This document shows positions 21,945-34,472 of a stretch of 64,000 bases of DNA, piece after piece. The position numbers were made by a program, and so were the translations under genes. This stretch comes from an uncultured Pseudokineococcus sp. (GTDB lineage Bacteria > Actinomycetota > Actinomycetes > Actinomycetales > Quadrisphaeraceae). The notes beneath the pieces are model-generated. The model ran no database searches, was not told the origin of the DNA, and worked only from the letters and a program-made list of their open reading frames with translations. The DNA lies in NCBI RefSeq assembly GCF_947495735.1, contig NZ_CANMAA010000002.1, forward strand, positions 310,001-374,000. The letters are read 5' to 3'. Position 1 is the first letter of the stretch; every line of letters begins with the position of its first letter.

Positions 21945-22090
21945 AGGTGTCGGGCGCACCCACGGCGAGGTCATCGCCGACGTCCGCCCGGCCGGCACCG
22001 TGGTCGCGGTCGCAGCTTGATCGACCCGGCGCTGCTGGTGGGGTCGAGGCCGACGACGTGGTCGCGCAACGCGAGCGGGGCGCGGCGGCC

Positions 22091-22788
22091 GCGTGCGGCG
22101 CCCGGAGCAGCACGCAGCAGGCGCTCGGACGCGGGCAGGAGGTCAGTCGCCGGCAGCGGGCCTGCGCCACACGAGCAGGTGGCAGCACAGCAGGCGGCGC
22201 ACCCGCGCTCCGGGGAGCACCGCGGCACCCTGCTGCCGCACCAGACGGTGGTCAGCTGCGGGTCGCAGACGAGCACGGCCGCGCCTTCGGCGCCGACCAC
22301 CGCCGCGCGCCACGGGTGCCGGGTCGCGACCAGGAGAGCACCGAGCAGGTGGCGAGAGGCCACGGCGGCCAGCCCGAGCGGCGCCTCGCGGAGGAGGTGG
22401 ACGCTTGGGAGGGCGACCGGCGCGAGCGCCGTGTGCGCCACGGTGACCGCAGTCGGCGCCGTCGGCCGTGCGGTGTGCGGTGCCCGCGGACGAACGGCGC
22501 AGGCCCCAGCGTCCCTGGCCACGCCGGCGATGAGATCAGCTCCCCCGGTCGCCCGCACACGCCGACTGCTGGCGACGGCCCTGCCGCGGCCCTGCGCTGG
22601 CTGGACGAGGACCGGTGCACGAAGGCCCTGGACCGGTGGGTCCAGGGCCATCGTCGCGAAGCACCCGCGGAGCGCAGGCTCTGCTGCGGCAGTGCTGGCG
22701 CCTCTCCAGACGCGCGGGATCGCCGCACTATGACGTCCGCCGTCGTCGCCGGACCCCTTCTCCGACGACCGACAGCGCTCTTCCGCGA
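22091..22788. other. About 0.7 kb without a recognisable gene
   Basis: Open frames exist on both strands, as expected by chance at this GC content, but none has a recognisable motif, convincing start site or family resemblance. The segment follows the ridA remnant and an IS, so it is best read as eroded DNA. It contains one strong hairpin (22624-22649). Confidence 0.5.
22624..22649. terminator. Orphan hairpin
   Basis: Perfect 11-bp stem GGCCCTGGACC with loop GGTG, of the same design as the terminators elsewhere in the window, but with no intact gene ending at it on either strand. It may be the relic of a lost gene. Confidence 0.55.
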
Positions 22789-22819
22789 GCGCCTGCCTCA
22801 GAAGCCTGTGAGCAGGCGC
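22789..22819 (-). terminator. Hairpin after the DUF4352-type gene
   Basis: 8-bp stem GCGCCTGC/GCAGGCGC with a 15-nt loop, 14 nt beyond the stop on the minus strand. Confidence 0.6.
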
Positions 22820-22832
22820 CGCGCCCCGCCAC

Positions 22833-23708
<876 letters not shown>

Positions 23709-24101
23709 GAGATGGCCTTTCGTAGGAGTGACATCCGAAGGTCACCCGAACGCCGGTGACACGGGCACACATCTGAGCACTCGAGGGCTCTCGGCGACGG
23801 ACGATCACGACCAGACCCCCACCCATCACCTGATCGGGCTATCGCCATGAGTCCTTTCGCCGTCGCGTTCGCGATCCCGTCGGTGAGTCAGCGTCACGTG
23901 TCCCACCGCGTGTGCTCGGGGCTGCGGGCATGTTCGTGTTCGTCGCCTCGAGCTCCGACGCGTGGATGCAACTCGCGCGGTGGATGCCGACCGACCAGCC
24001 TGCCGACCAGCTCGGGCCGGCGCAGACCCCTCAGTCCACTCCGGGCCACGACGGGCCACGACGGGTCGAGGACACCCGGGACGCGGCGCGAGGGAGCGGG
24101 C
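23709..24101. other. 393-bp intergenic region between divergent genes
   Basis: Lies between the DUF4352-type gene and the VOC gene and must hold both promoters. A 6-bp inverted repeat GTCACC-N8-GGTGAC is at 23741-23760, a possible operator for the minus-strand gene. A 10-nt direct repeat GGGCCACGAC occurs twice near 24043-24062. No convincing gene is seen; an ATG frame from 23847 merges with the VOC gene but lacks coding character. Confidence 0.5.
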
Positions 24102-24488
24102 GTGGAGCGGGTGACGGGCATCGGCGGGTTCTCCTCCGGTGCGGCGGACCCCGGCGCCCTGGGGCGGTGGTGCTCCGGGCACCTCGGCGTCGACCCGGCG
24201 CCGGAGACCTACGACGTCTCGTCGTGGTGGCAGGAGGCGGGGGCGACGGTCTTCTCGGCGGTGCCGGCCGGCGCGACGCACCTCGGCGGAACCGGCCGGT
24301 CGTGGTCGGTCACCTTCCGCGTGGCAGACCTCGACGCCATGGCGGCCCCGCTGCGGGAGGCGGGGGTCGAGGTGGTGGTGGACGGGACCGCCTGCCCGAA
24401 CGGCCGGTTCGCCGAGCTGCACGACCCGGAGGGGGACGCCGTCCAGCTGTGGCAGCCCGCGGGCGCGGACCTGCACCGCCGGACCTGA
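24102..24488 (+). CDS. VOC-family (glyoxalase/bleomycin-resistance fold) protein
   Basis: 128-aa protein of the vicinal oxygen chelate superfamily. It has the paired beta-alpha-beta repeat: VTGIGGFSSGAADPGALGRWCSGHLGVD, then SWSVTFRVADLDAMAAPLREAGVEV, ending FAELHDPEGDAVQLWQP with the C-terminal Glu-type metal ligand region. The canonical N-terminal metal His of true glyoxalases is not obvious, so activity is open. GTG 24102 has AGGGAG 5 nt upstream. It converges on the ABC exporter gene, 9 nt away. Confidence 0.8.
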   Translation: MERVTGIGGFSSGAADPGALGRWCSGHLGVDPAPETYDVSSWWQEAGATVFSAVPAGATHLGGTGRSWSVTFRVADLDAMAAPLREAGVEVVVDGTACPNGRFAELHDPEGDAVQLWQPAGADLHRRT

Positions 24489-24497
24489 CGCGCCCGC

Positions 24498-26260
<1,763 letters not shown>

Positions 26261-26264
<4 letters not shown>

Positions 26265-26491
26265 CGGTCGCACCAGCGGCTCAGCCGGAAGCGCTGGTGC
26301 ACGGCCTGGCGGCTGACGCCGAGGGCCGTCGCGATCGAGGCCCAGCTCGCCGAGGCGACCCGCGCCCGGCGCACCTGGACCTCCTCCAGCCGCTCGAGCT
26401 CCCGCCGCGCCGCGGCGAGGGCCTCCAGCGCGGCCAGCGGGTCGTCCCCACCGGCCTGTCCCACCAGCGTCTGCAACCGGCCCACCTCCAT
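26261..26491 (-). CDS. Small helix-turn-helix regulator of the exporter operon
   Basis: 76-aa protein. The N-terminal half is a charged helix (ALAAARRELERLEEVQVRRAR) suited to a dimerising coiled coil, and the C-terminal half is a helix-turn-helix, SWASIATALGVSRQAVHQRF, of a type common in tiny actinobacterial regulators. It lacks an evident ligand-binding domain. The ATG at 26491 has no Shine-Dalgarno, but a TTGACG-17-TACCTT promoter puts transcription start on its first base. Two GTCAA-type palindromes cover this promoter. Autoregulation and control of the coupled exporter gene is the natural inference. An alternative GTG at 26513 would lie inside the promoter. Confidence 0.8.
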
Positions 26492-26494
26492 CCC

Positions 26495-26537
26495 GTCAAG
26501 GTAGATTGACACCTCGGAGTCGTCAAGCGCCCTTGAC
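26495..26537 (-). promoter_or_regulatory. Leaderless promoter overlain by two palindromic operators
   Basis: On the minus strand, -35 TTGACG (26526-26521), 17-nt spacer, -10 TACCTT (26503-26498), and the A of the HTH ATG (26491) at the expected start. Operator 1, GTCAAG-N4-CTTGAC (26522-26537), is a perfect palindrome across the -35. Operator 2, GTCAA-N6-TTGAC (26495-26510), covers the -10. Their centres are 27 bp apart. Confidence 0.75.
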
Positions 26538-26620
26538 GCCCCCGTCGCCGTCGGCCGCGGTCGACCGGCCGTCGACTGGCGAGGCCGCCGCACCGGGCCA
26601 GGACCGGGCCGCCCACCGGG

Positions 26621-26633
26621 CTTACGCCGTAAG
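26621..26633. promoter_or_regulatory. Short palindrome upstream of the SpoIIE-phosphatase gene
   Basis: CTTACG-C-CGTAAG is symmetrical about one base and overlaps TAAGAT (26630-26635), a possible -10 box for the plus-strand gene at 26699. Candidate operator only. Confidence 0.35.
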
Positions 26634-26698
26634 ATCCGGGCGCGCGCCGGTCGAGACCGCGGCCGAGGAGCGCGCCGAGACGAGGTGGGGCGAGAGGC

Positions 26699-28606
26699 AT
26701 GCGGGCTCTGCCCGAGCCGGACTTCCGGCAGGTCTTCGACGAGACCCCGACGCCGCTGCTGCTGCTGACGCCGGACCTCGTGATCGTGCGGGCCAACCGC
26801 GCCCGCCTGGAGGCCACGGCGACGACGCTGGAGGGCACCGTCGGCCGCGGCCTCTTCGAGGTCTTCCCGCTGAACCCCGACGACCCCGCCGCCGACGGCC
26901 TGGTCAACCTCCGGGACTCCCTCGCCCAGGCCCGTGACACGCGCCGCCCGCACACGATGGCGATCCAGAGGTACGACATCCGGATGCCCGACGGCACCTA
27001 CGTCGAGCGCTTCTGGAGCCCGCGCAACGTCCCGGTCCTCGACGAGCGCGGCGAGGTGGTCCTGCTGCTGCACCGCTCCGACGACATCACCGAGTACGTC
27101 CGGGGCCGGGAGGCCGTCCGCCTGTCCGCCGAGGCGACCGACCGCCTGCGCGAGCGCGCCGAGCAGGTGGAGGCCGACCTGTTCTCCCGCACCCGCGAGC
27201 TCGAGCAGCTGGTCGCCGACCTGGGACGGGCGACCGCGCGCGCCGAGCTGCTGGCGCGCGTGACGAGCGAGCTGGCCGCCACCGAGGACGCCGAGGACGC
27301 CGTCACGCGGCTGTCCCGGCTCGTGGTGCCCGTCCTCGCCGACTGGTGCGTGGTCAGCCTCGTCGCCGACGACCGGCGCCAGCGCACCGCCCGGTCCCTG
27401 CGCGTCGTCACCGGGTGGCACGCGGACCCCACCGCGCGCGACCTCGTGGCCGAGTACGCCGCCCTCCGGCAGGCGGCGCTCCGCGCCGACCCGCTCCTGG
27501 AGGGCGCGCTCACGAGCGACCGCCCGCAGGTCCGGGGCGAGCGGGCGCTGGAGCACCTGGTGTCCGTGCTGGCCCCCGGGCGGGCGCGAGACCTGGTCAC
27601 CGAGCTGGACCCGGAGTCCCTGGTCGTGCTGCCCCTGCGCGCGCGGGGCCGGACGCTGGGGGTCCTGTCGCTGGTCAGCGGCGCCGCCCGGGCTCCCGTC
27701 AGCCCCGAGGAGCTCGAGACCGCGACCGACATCGCCGGCCGGGTGGGGCTGGCCCTCGACAACGCCCGGCTGAGCCGCCAGCAGCGCGAGCTCGCCGAGG
27801 CGCTGCAGCGCTCCCTGCTCAGCGCGCCCGCCCAGCCCGACCACACCCAGGTCGTCGTGCGCTACACGCCGGCCGCGGAGTCCGCCCAGGTCGGCGGGGA
27901 CTGGTACGACGCCTTCCTGCAGGCGAGCGGCGCGATGATCCTCACCATCGGCGACGTGCTGGGCCACAACACCGAGGCGGCGGCGTCCATGGGCCAGGTC
28001 CGCTCGCTGCTGCGCGGCATCGCCGTCGCCACCGGTGCCGGGCCCGCGGAGATCCTCGCCGGCGTCGACCAGGCCATGGTGACCCTGCAGGTGGGCACGA
28101 CGGCCACCGCCGTCGTCGCCCGGCTCGAGCAGACCCCCGACGAGTCCCGGCGCGCGGTCACCCGGCTGCGCTGGTCCAACGCCGGGCACCCGCCGCCCGT
28201 GCTCCTCTCCCCCGACGGGTCGGTCCGCCCCCTTTCCGCCGAGCACTCCGAGCTGCTCCTCGGCGTCGTGCCCAGCAGCGCCCGCAGGGACCACGAGGTC
28301 GTGCTCGAGGAGGGCTCGACCGTCCTCCTCTACACCGACGGCCTGGTGGAGCGGCGCGGGGAGTCGCTCCAGCGCGGGCTCGACCGCCTGGAGAGCGCGC
28401 TGCGCGACGTGGCGAGGCTCTCGCCGGACCTCGACGACCTCTGCGACGGGGTGCTCGAGCGCATGCTGCTCGAGCGCCCCGAGGACGACGTCGCGCTGGT
28501 CGCGGTGCGGCTGCACCGCCAGGACCGGCTGCGCCCGGCCGAGGCCGGGCCGACGCGGGTGCCCGACGACGTCCCGGGCGCCCCGGCGGTCGTCGAGCGC
28601 GGGTAG
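26699..28606 (+). CDS. PAS-GAF-SpoIIE (PP2C) serine phosphatase
   Basis: Cytoplasmic 635-aa signalling phosphatase. Residues about 8-135 are a PAS-like sensor (FRQVFDETPTPLLLLTPDLVIVRAN). A short coiled coil follows, then a GAF-like domain (about 190-370). The C-terminal SpoIIE/RsbU domain (about 385-615) has RYTPAAESAQVGGDWYDA, LTIGDVLGHN, WSNAGHPPPVLL, LLYTDGLVERR and EDDVALVAVR with the metal-binding Asp/Gly motifs intact. Such proteins dephosphorylate anti-sigma-factor antagonists. No partner kinase or antagonist gene is adjacent. ATG at 26699 has GAGAGG close upstream. Confidence 0.88.
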   Translation: MRALPEPDFRQVFDETPTPLLLLTPDLVIVRANRARLEATATTLEGTVGRGLFEVFPLNPDDPAADGLVNLRDSLAQARDTRRPHTMAIQRYDIRMPDGTYVERFWSPRNVPVLDERGEVVLLLHRSDDITEYVRGREAVRLSAEATDRLRERAEQVEADLFSRTRELEQLVADLGRATARAELLARVTSELAATEDAEDAVTRLSRLVVPVLADWCVVSLVADDRRQRTARSLRVVTGWHADPTARDLVAEYAALRQAALRADPLLEGALTSDRPQVRGERALEHLVSVLAPGRARDLVTELDPESLVVLPLRARGRTLGVLSLVSGAARAPVSPEELETATDIAGRVGLALDNARLSRQQRELAEALQRSLLSAPAQPDHTQVVVRYTPAAESAQVGGDWYDAFLQASGAMILTIGDVLGHNTEAAASMGQVRSLLRGIAVATGAGPAEILAGVDQAMVTLQVGTTATAVVARLEQTPDESRRAVTRLRWSNAGHPPPVLLSPDGSVRPLSAEHSELLLGVVPSSARRDHEVVLEEGSTVLLYTDGLVERRGESLQRGLDRLESALRDVARLSPDLDDLCDGVLERMLLERPEDDVALVAVRLHRQDRLRPAEAGPTRVPDDVPGAPAVVERG

Positions 28607-28719
28607 TCCGGACCACGGCGCGGCACCGGAGCTCGCGCCGGGGCTGCGGGGTGGAGCCGCGGCGCGGCGGGCCGACGCCCCTGGTAGACATCGCGGACCA
28701 CGTCAGCGAGGAGCGCAGC

Positions 28720-30009
28720 ATGCCGCCGGCAGGCGTCGACCCGCCCGCTCGGGGAGGCCCGCGGACGGCCTCCCCCTCCGGCGCCCCGGCGACCTGGTCG
28801 CCGTGGCGCGCCGTGGTCGCCTTCGGCGTCGTCAGCCTCGCCGCCGACATGGTCTACGAGGGCGCCCGCTCCGTCACCGGGCCCTTCCTGGGGACCCTCG
28901 GGGCCTCCGCGCTGGTCGTGGGCGTCGTCAGCGGCGCCGGGGAGGCGATGGCGCTCCTGCTGCGACTGGCCTCCGGACCGCTCGCCGACCGCACCGGCCG
29001 GTACTGGCTGCTCACGCTGACCGGGTACGCCCTCACCGCGGTGTGCGTCCCGCTCCTGGCCGTCATACCCCTCCTGGGTGGCGCCGGTCTCGTCGTGGCC
29101 TGCGCGCTCGTCCTGGCCGAGCGAGCCGGGAAGGCGGTGCGCAGCCCCGCCAAGTCCGCGCTGCTCGCCCGGGCCGCCGACGGCGTCGGCCTCGGCCGGG
29201 GCTTCGCCGTCCACAAGGCCCTGGACCAGGTCGGCGCCTTCTCCGGCCCCCTGCTCGTGGCCGCCCTGGTCGCGGCGACCGGCCTCGTGGAGCCGGCGCT
29301 CGCCGTCCTCGCCGTGCCCGGCGCCGTGGCGGTCGTCCTCCTCCTGCGCCTGCGCCGCCGGATGCCCGACCCGGCCCCCGAGCGCGCCGCGGTCTCCCGG
29401 CCAGCGGCCGAGGCCCCGCGGCTGCCGGCGCGCTCGCGGTCCGGGGCCTGGTTCGGCACCGACCTGCCCCGGCGCTTCTTCCTCTTCGCCGCCGCGGCCG
29501 GGGCGGCGACCGCCGGGCTCGTGACCTTCGGGATCATCTCCTTCCACGCCACGGAGACGGGGCTCCTCCCCCTGGCCGGCGCCCCGCTGCTCTACGCGGG
29601 GGCGATGGCCAGCGGCGCCGTGGCCGCCCTGGTGAGCGGCTACCTCTACGACCGGTGGACGGGGCGGGTCTTGCTCGCCCTGCCCCTCCTGGCCGCCGCC
29701 GTGCCGGGGCTCGCGCTGTCCCGCTCGCTGGCCGCCGTGGTGGTCGGCGCCCTCCTGTGGGGCGCGGCGGTCGGCGTCCAGGACTCCACCGTCAAGGCGC
29801 TCGTCGCCGACCTGGTCCCGCAGGCGCGCCGGGCGACGGCCTACGGCGTCTTCGCGGCCGTCCAGGGAGCCGCCGCCCTCGCCGGTGGCGTGCTGGTCGG
29901 GCTCCTCTACGAGGGCTCGCTCAGCACCCTGCTGGTCGTCCTCGGCGGGACGCAGGTGCTCGCCCTGGTGCTCCTCGTCGCCAGCCTGCGGGACCGCTCG
30001 GCGGCCTGA
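28720..30009 (+). CDS. MFS transporter
   Basis: 429-aa integral membrane protein with 11-12 hydrophobic segments and a basic loop (PLADRTGRYW) after the second or third helix, the usual MFS motif A position. The central linker (LRRRMPDPAPERAAV) is hydrophilic. The sequence GARSVTGPFLGTLGASALVVG resembles a group of uncharacterised actinobacterial MFS proteins. Substrate unknown. ATG at 28720 has GAGGAG 6 nt upstream. Monocistronic or trailing the phosphatase gene by 113 nt. Confidence 0.85.
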   Translation: MPPAGVDPPARGGPRTASPSGAPATWSPWRAVVAFGVVSLAADMVYEGARSVTGPFLGTLGASALVVGVVSGAGEAMALLLRLASGPLADRTGRYWLLTLTGYALTAVCVPLLAVIPLLGGAGLVVACALVLAERAGKAVRSPAKSALLARAADGVGLGRGFAVHKALDQVGAFSGPLLVAALVAATGLVEPALAVLAVPGAVAVVLLLRLRRRMPDPAPERAAVSRPAAEAPRLPARSRSGAWFGTDLPRRFFLFAAAAGAATAGLVTFGIISFHATETGLLPLAGAPLLYAGAMASGAVAALVSGYLYDRWTGRVLLALPLLAAAVPGLALSRSLAAVVVGALLWGAAVGVQDSTVKALVADLVPQARRATAYGVFAAVQGAAALAGGVLVGLLYEGSLSTLLVVLGGTQVLALVLLVASLRDRSAA

Positions 30010-30022
30010 GCGCCCGGCGGGC

Positions 30023-31642
30023 TCAGGCGCGGGGCAGGGCGAAGGAGGAGACCAGCTGGTCCAGCTGCGCGGCCGCGGCGGAGACCTCACCGGCGGTGGC
30101 CGCCGCCTGGTCGGCGCTCGTGGTCGTGCGGTGGGTCGCGGCGGCGATGCCGGAGATGCTGCGGGAGATGTCCTGGCTCCCGGTCGAGACCTCGGTGACG
30201 TTGCGGACCATCTCCGCGGTCGTCGCCGACTGCTCCTCGACCGCCGCGGCGATGGTCGACTGCAGGGCGTCGATGTGGGCGATGACCTCGGAGATCTGGG
30301 CGATCGCGCCGGTGGCGGCGTCCACGTCGGACTGCGTGGCGTCGACCTTGGTGACGATCTCCTCGGTCGCGCGGGCGGTCTGCTGGGCCAGCTCCTTGAC
30401 CTCGCCGGCCACGACGGCGAAGCCCTTGCCCATCTCCCCGGCGCGGGCGGCCTCGATCGTGGCGTTGAGGGCGAGCAGGTTCGTCTGCTCGGCGATGGAG
30501 TTGATGAGCCCGACGACGTCGCCGATCTCGCGGCTCGAGGCCGACAGGCGCTCCAGGGTCCGCCCGGCGCTGGACGCGGCCTCGACGGCGGAGGCGGCGA
30601 CCCCGGACGCCGCGGCGGTGGACGTGGCGATCTCCCGGATCGCGGAGGTCATCTGCTCCCCGGCCGCCGCGACGGTGGTGATGCTGGTGGAGATCTGCTC
30701 GGTGGCCGCGGACACGACCCGCGTCTGCGAGGCGGACTGCTCAGAGCCGGTGGACAGGTCGCCGGCCACGGCGGAGAGGTCCCCGCTGGAGGCGGCCAGG
30801 GCGGTGGAGGCACCGGTGACCTGGAGCATCACCCCGCTGAGGGAGCGCACGGCCTGCTGGAGGGCTCCGGCCATCTCGGCGACCTCGTCGCGGCCGTGCA
30901 CGGCCACCTCGGTGGCGAGGTCGCTGTCGGCGAGCCGCACCAGGCGGTCGCGGACCTGCGCGACCGGGCCGGTGACCGAGCGCGTCACCACCGCGGCCAG
31001 GACCACCGACGCGAGGACGCCGGCGATCCCCAGCGCCCACATCAGCAGCGCCCCGCGCTCCTTGGCCGCCACCGCGTCCTCGTAGGCCACATCGAAGGCG
31101 GTGGCGGCGTCGCCGACGACCTCGTCCAGCAGCACGGCCATGGCGGCGTAGAGCTCGACCCCCTCGCCCAGGACGCGCTCGGTCGCCGCCGCGGCGGCCG
31201 CGGCGTCACCACTGCGGTAGGCGGCGGCGACCTCGTCGTCCACGGCGCTGAAGCGGCGGTAGAGGTCGCGGACCTGGGCCACGTCGTCGTCGGTCTCCGC
31301 CACCGTGCTGCGCGCGGAGAGCTCCTCGAGGGTCCGCTCGAAGCGCTCGGCCGAGGCGAGGTACTCAGCCCGGGAGCCGCTCCCGTCGTCCGCGGCACCC
31401 GCCGCACCGCGCACGGCGTCGAGGGCGTAGGCGGTCTGCCAGCCGTTGAGGTCGGCTGCGGCGTGCTTCGCGACGGCCGCGGCGATGCCGAACCGCTCCT
31501 GCGTCGCCAGCTCCTCTGTCGCGGCGTCCTGGGCGGCGCTGGCGCTCAGACCGGCGGCCATGACGGCCAGCAGGAGCAGGACGACGACGGAGAACGCCGC
31601 GGTGAGGCGGTGGCCGAGGCGCAGGCGGCGCAGCATGGACAT
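30023..31642 (-). CDS. Methyl-accepting chemotaxis protein
   Basis: Membrane chemoreceptor of 539 aa. N-terminal helix ([15 protein letters not shown]), periplasmic helical sensor of about 150 residues rich in Ala/Glu, second helix ([22 protein letters not shown]), HAMP domain, then a long signalling coiled coil with the conserved tip [22 protein letters not shown]. No C-terminal NWETF-like methylase tether is present. There are no che or flagellar genes in the window. The start is ATG 31642, or ATG 31636 six bases downstream; neither has a good ribosome site. Confidence 0.93.
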   Translation of the reverse strand: MSMLRRLRLGHRLTAAFSVVVLLLLAVMAAGLSASAAQDAATEELATQERFGIAAAVAKHAAADLNGWQTAYALDAVRGAAGAADDGSGSRAEYLASAERFERTLEELSARSTVAETDDDVAQVRDLYRRFSAVDDEVAAAYRSGDAAAAAAATERVLGEGVELYAAMAVLLDEVVGDAATAFDVAYEDAVAAKERGALLMWALGIAGVLASVVLAAVVTRSVTGPVAQVRDRLVRLADSDLATEVAVHGRDEVAEMAGALQQAVRSLSGVMLQVTGASTALAASSGDLSAVAGDLSTGSEQSASQTRVVSAATEQISTSITTVAAAGEQMTSAIREIATSTAAASGVAASAVEAASSAGRTLERLSASSREIGDVVGLINSIAEQTNLLALNATIEAARAGEMGKGFAVVAGEVKELAQQTARATEEIVTKVDATQSDVDAATGAIAQISEVIAHIDALQSTIAAAVEEQSATTAEMVRNVTEVSTGSQDISRSISGIAAATHRTTTSADQAAATAGEVSAAAAQLDQLVSSFALPRA

Positions 31643-31785
31643 GCGAGTCTGATCGGCCGAGGACCTGCCGTCCTGAAGCGCGCCTCGGGCCGCTCCCACC
31701 GCAGCACCGCTCGCTCGCGAGGGCTCTGCGCGGCGGCGGCATCCGCCGCGGACGTCGGGCGGCGACCCGACCGGCCGCTCTTGCC

Positions 31786-32796
31786 TCAGAACCCCAGGCG
31801 CTGGAGCTTGCGGGGGTCGCGCTGCCAGTCCTTGGCGACCTTGACCCGCAGGTCGAGGAACACCGGGACGCCGAGGAGCGCCTCGATGCCGGCGCGCGCC
31901 TGCGTGCCGACCTCGCGCAGCCGGGAGCCGCCCTTGCCGATGACGATGCCCTTCTGGGAGTCGCGCTCGACGTAGAGCAGCACGTGGACGTCGAGCATGC
32001 CGTCCTGGCGCTCGCCGCCGTCCGGGGCGGGCCGCGGGCCCATCTCGTCGACGACGACCGCGAGGCTGTGCGGCAGCTCGTCGCGCACGCCCTCCAGGGC
32101 CGCCTCGCGCACGAGCTCGGCGACCATGACGGCCTCGGGCTCGTCGGTGAGCTCGCCGTCGGGGTACATGGGCGGGCCCTCGGGCAGGTGCCCCAGCAGC
32201 ACCTCCTCCACCACGTCGACCTGCTGGTCGGCGGTCGCCGAGACGGGCACGACGTCGGCCCACGGGCCGAGCTCGGAGACCTCGACCAGGTGCTTCGCCA
32301 GCCGGTCGCGCGCCACGAGGTCGGTCTTGGTGACCACCGCGACGACGGGCTTGCCGCGGCGCGCCTCGACGAGGGGCGCGAGCTGGGCGGCGATCCAGCG
32401 GTCGCCGGGGCCGACCGCCTGGTCGGCCGGCAGGCAGAAGCCGACGACGTCGACCTCGGCGAGGGTGGCCAGCACGAGGTCGTTGAGGCGCTGGCCCAGC
32501 AGGGTCCGCGGGCGGTGCAGGCCCGGGGTGTCCACGAGGACGAGCTGGGCCTGCGGCCGGTGCAGGATGCCGCGGACGGTGTGCCGCGTCGTCTGGGGGC
32601 GGCTGGAGGTGATGGCCACCTTCTGGCCGACCAGCGCGTTCGTCAGCGTGGACTTGCCGGCGTTCGGGCGGCCGACGAAGCACGCGAAGCCGCTGCGGTA
32701 GCCCTCCGGGACGGCGGGCAGCCCCAGCGCCGAGGCGGGCACGCCGGCCGGGGGCCGGTCGTCGTCGCGGTCGTCGTCGCGGGCGCCGGGGCTCAT
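31786..32796 (-). CDS. era: GTPase Era
   Basis: Essential GTPase that binds 16S rRNA during 30S assembly. 336 aa. G1 [10 protein letters not shown]3 DTPGLH, G4 TKTDL, then the KH RNA-binding domain ([20 protein letters not shown]). The acidic N-terminal 35 residues are extra. ATG at 32796 overlaps the ybeY stop (ATGA). Forms the tail of phoH-ybeY-era. Confidence 0.95.
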   Translation of the reverse strand: MSPGARDDDRDDDRPPAGVPASALGLPAVPEGYRSGFACFVGRPNAGKSTLTNALVGQKVAITSSRPQTTRHTVRGILHRPQAQLVLVDTPGLHRPRTLLGQRLNDLVLATLAEVDVVGFCLPADQAVGPGDRWIAAQLAPLVEARRGKPVVAVVTKTDLVARDRLAKHLVEVSELGPWADVVPVSATADQQVDVVEEVLLGHLPEGPPMYPDGELTDEPEAVMVAELVREAALEGVRDELPHSLAVVVDEMGPRPAPDGGERQDGMLDVHVLLYVERDSQKGIVIGKGGSRLREVGTQARAGIEALLGVPVFLDLRVKVAKDWQRDPRKLQRLGF

Positions 32797-33248
32797 CGGC
32801 GCTCCCCCAGGAACTCCAGGAGCAGCTGGCGCTGCAGGGCGAACATGGCGCGCTCCTCCTCCGGCTCGTGGTGGTCGTACCCGAGCAGGTGCAGGACCCC
32901 GTGGGTCGTCAGCAGCAGCAGCTCGTCGGCCGTGGAGTGACCGGCGGCACGGGCCTGGCGGGCCGCGACCTCCGGGCACAGCACGACGTCGCCCAGCAGG
33001 CCCGGGGGGCTCGGCTCGCCGTCGCTGCCGGGGCGCAGCTCGTCCATGGGGAAGGACAGGACGTCGGTCGGGCCCTCCTCCCCCATGTGCTGCACGTGCA
33101 GCGCGGCCATCGCCTCCTCGTCGACGACGAGGACCGACAGCTCCGCCTGGGGGTGCACGTGCAGCGCGTCGAGCACGTGGCGGGCGAGGTCGGCCAGCTC
33201 CCGCTCGTCGACGCGGTGCGCCGTCTCGTTGGCGACCTCGACGCTCAC
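32793..33248 (-). CDS. ybeY: Endoribonuclease YbeY
   Basis: Metal-dependent RNase for rRNA processing and quality control, 151 aa. The zinc motif [17 protein letters not shown] carries the three His ligands. [12 protein letters not shown] is also typical. GTG at 33248 overlaps the phoH stop and its own stop overlaps era, so phoH, ybeY and era are tightly coupled. Confidence 0.95.
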   Translation of the reverse strand: MSVEVANETAHRVDERELADLARHVLDALHVHPQAELSVLVVDEEAMAALHVQHMGEEGPTDVLSFPMDELRPGSDGEPSPPGLLGDVVLCPEVAARQARAAGHSTADELLLLTTHGVLHLLGYDHHEPEEERAMFALQRQLLLEFLGERR

Positions 33249-34381
33249 GAGCCGGTGCCCTCGGCGCTGTCGTCCACCGGCGCAGCGGCCGGCGTCGGCG
33301 AGGGCGGGCCGTCGGCGCGGCGAGGGCCGCGGACGTCGCGGCGCTGGCCGTCGGGCGCGGTGCGCCCTCGCAGGGCGTCCCAGCGGCCGTAGGCCTCGAC
33401 GATGTCGCTGACCAGCTTGTGCCGGACGACGTCCGCGGCCTCCAGGCGGGAGAAGGCCACGCCGTCGACGCCGTCGAGGACGTCCTGCACCACCCGCAGG
33501 CCCGACTCGGTGCCGCTCGGCAGGTCCACCTGGGTGACGTCGCCCGTGACGACCATCTTGGAGCCGAAGCCCAGGCGGGTGAGGAACATCTTCATCTGCT
33601 CGGCCGAGGTGTTCTGCGCCTCGTCCAGGATGATGAAGGCGTCGTTGAGCGTGCGCCCGCGCATGTAGGCCAGCGGCGCGACCTCGATGGTGCCGGCGGC
33701 CAGCAGCCGCGGGACCTGCTCCGGATCGAGCATGTCGCCCAGGGCGTCGTAGAGCGGCCGCAGGTAGGGGTCGATCTTCTCGGTGAGCGTGCCCGGCAGG
33801 AAGCCCAGCCGTTCCCCGGCCTCGACGGCCGGCCGCGTCAGCACGATGCGCGCGACCTGCTTGGCCTGCAGCGCCTGCACCGCCTTGGCCATGGCGAGGT
33901 AGGTCTTCCCGGTGCCCGCGGGCCCGATGCCGAAGACGATGGTCTCGGCCTCGATGGCCTCCACGTAGCGCTTCTGCCCCAGCGTCTTCGGGCGGATGGT
34001 CCGCCCGCGCGAGGACAGGACGTCGAGCGTGAGGACGTCGGCCGGCCGCTCGCTCGTGGCGCGGCGCAGCATCCCCACCGAGCGCTCGACGGCGTCCGGG
34101 CTGAGCACCTGGCCCGAGGAGATGACGGCGGACAGCTCGTCCACCAGGCGCTCGAGCAGGGCGACCTCGGCGGCGGGGCCGGTCGCGGTGATCTCGTCTC
34201 CCCGGACGTGCACGTCGAGCTCGGGGAAGGACCGCTCGACCACGCGCAGGAGCTCGTCCCCGCTGCCGAGGAGGGAGATCATCGGCACCTCGGGGGGCAC
34301 GACGACGGTGTGTCGGGTGCGGCCGGCACCCGTGCGCGGCCCACCGGTGCGGCGGGGGGCGGTCTCGTGGGGCTGCGTCAT
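33245..34381 (-). CDS. phoH: PhoH-family ATPase
   Basis: Cytoplasmic P-loop protein of 378 aa, linked to RNA metabolism by its conserved place next to ybeY. Walker [13 protein letters not shown], then [16 protein letters not shown], Walker [10 protein letters not shown] and the sensor [12 protein letters not shown]. The N-terminal 90 residues have a KH-like fold region ([20 protein letters not shown]). The C-terminal 40 residues are charged and disordered. ATG at 34381; weak ribosome site. First gene of phoH-ybeY-era. Confidence 0.95.
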   Translation of the reverse strand: MTQPHETAPRRTGGPRTGAGRTRHTVVVPPEVPMISLLGSGDELLRVVERSFPELDVHVRGDEITATGPAAEVALLERLVDELSAVISSGQVLSPDAVERSVGMLRRATSERPADVLTLDVLSSRGRTIRPKTLGQKRYVEAIEAETIVFGIGPAGTGKTYLAMAKAVQALQAKQVARIVLTRPAVEAGERLGFLPGTLTEKIDPYLRPLYDALGDMLDPEQVPRLLAAGTIEVAPLAYMRGRTLNDAFIILDEAQNTSAEQMKMFLTRLGFGSKMVVTGDVTQVDLPSGTESGLRVVQDVLDGVDGVAFSRLEAADVVRHKLVSDIVEAYGRWDALRGRTAPDGQRRDVRGPRRADGPPSPTPAAAPVDDSAEGTGS

Positions 34382-34472
34382 GGTGGGGCCGGGGGCCCGA
34401 GCTCCTCGCGCGCGTGCACCACCCGTCCGGGCGCACTGGTGCGCCCAGCGTAGCCCGCCGGGCGCGGGCGGC

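Larger units (their letters stand above)
20562..22090 (+). pseudogene. Decayed RidA/YjgF-family gene interrupted by an IS element
   Basis: Fragments of one RidA-like protein appear in order but in changing frames: VAERRLVSSTPRGSPW from GTG 20562, then VVEYFRAVRIGP, then a shifted LLRVAGATAATAAS and EQAREALRRIAAALEQVGAG...TRLYVTDISR up to the IS at 20822. After the IS, GVGRTHGEVIADVRPAGTVVAV (from about 21945, two extra shifts) continues into LIDPALLV and VEADDVVAQ. RidA proteins deaminate reactive enamine/imine intermediates. At least four frame breaks plus the insertion mean no functional product. The 5' end of the remnant and its exact 3' limit are approximate. Confidence 0.75.
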
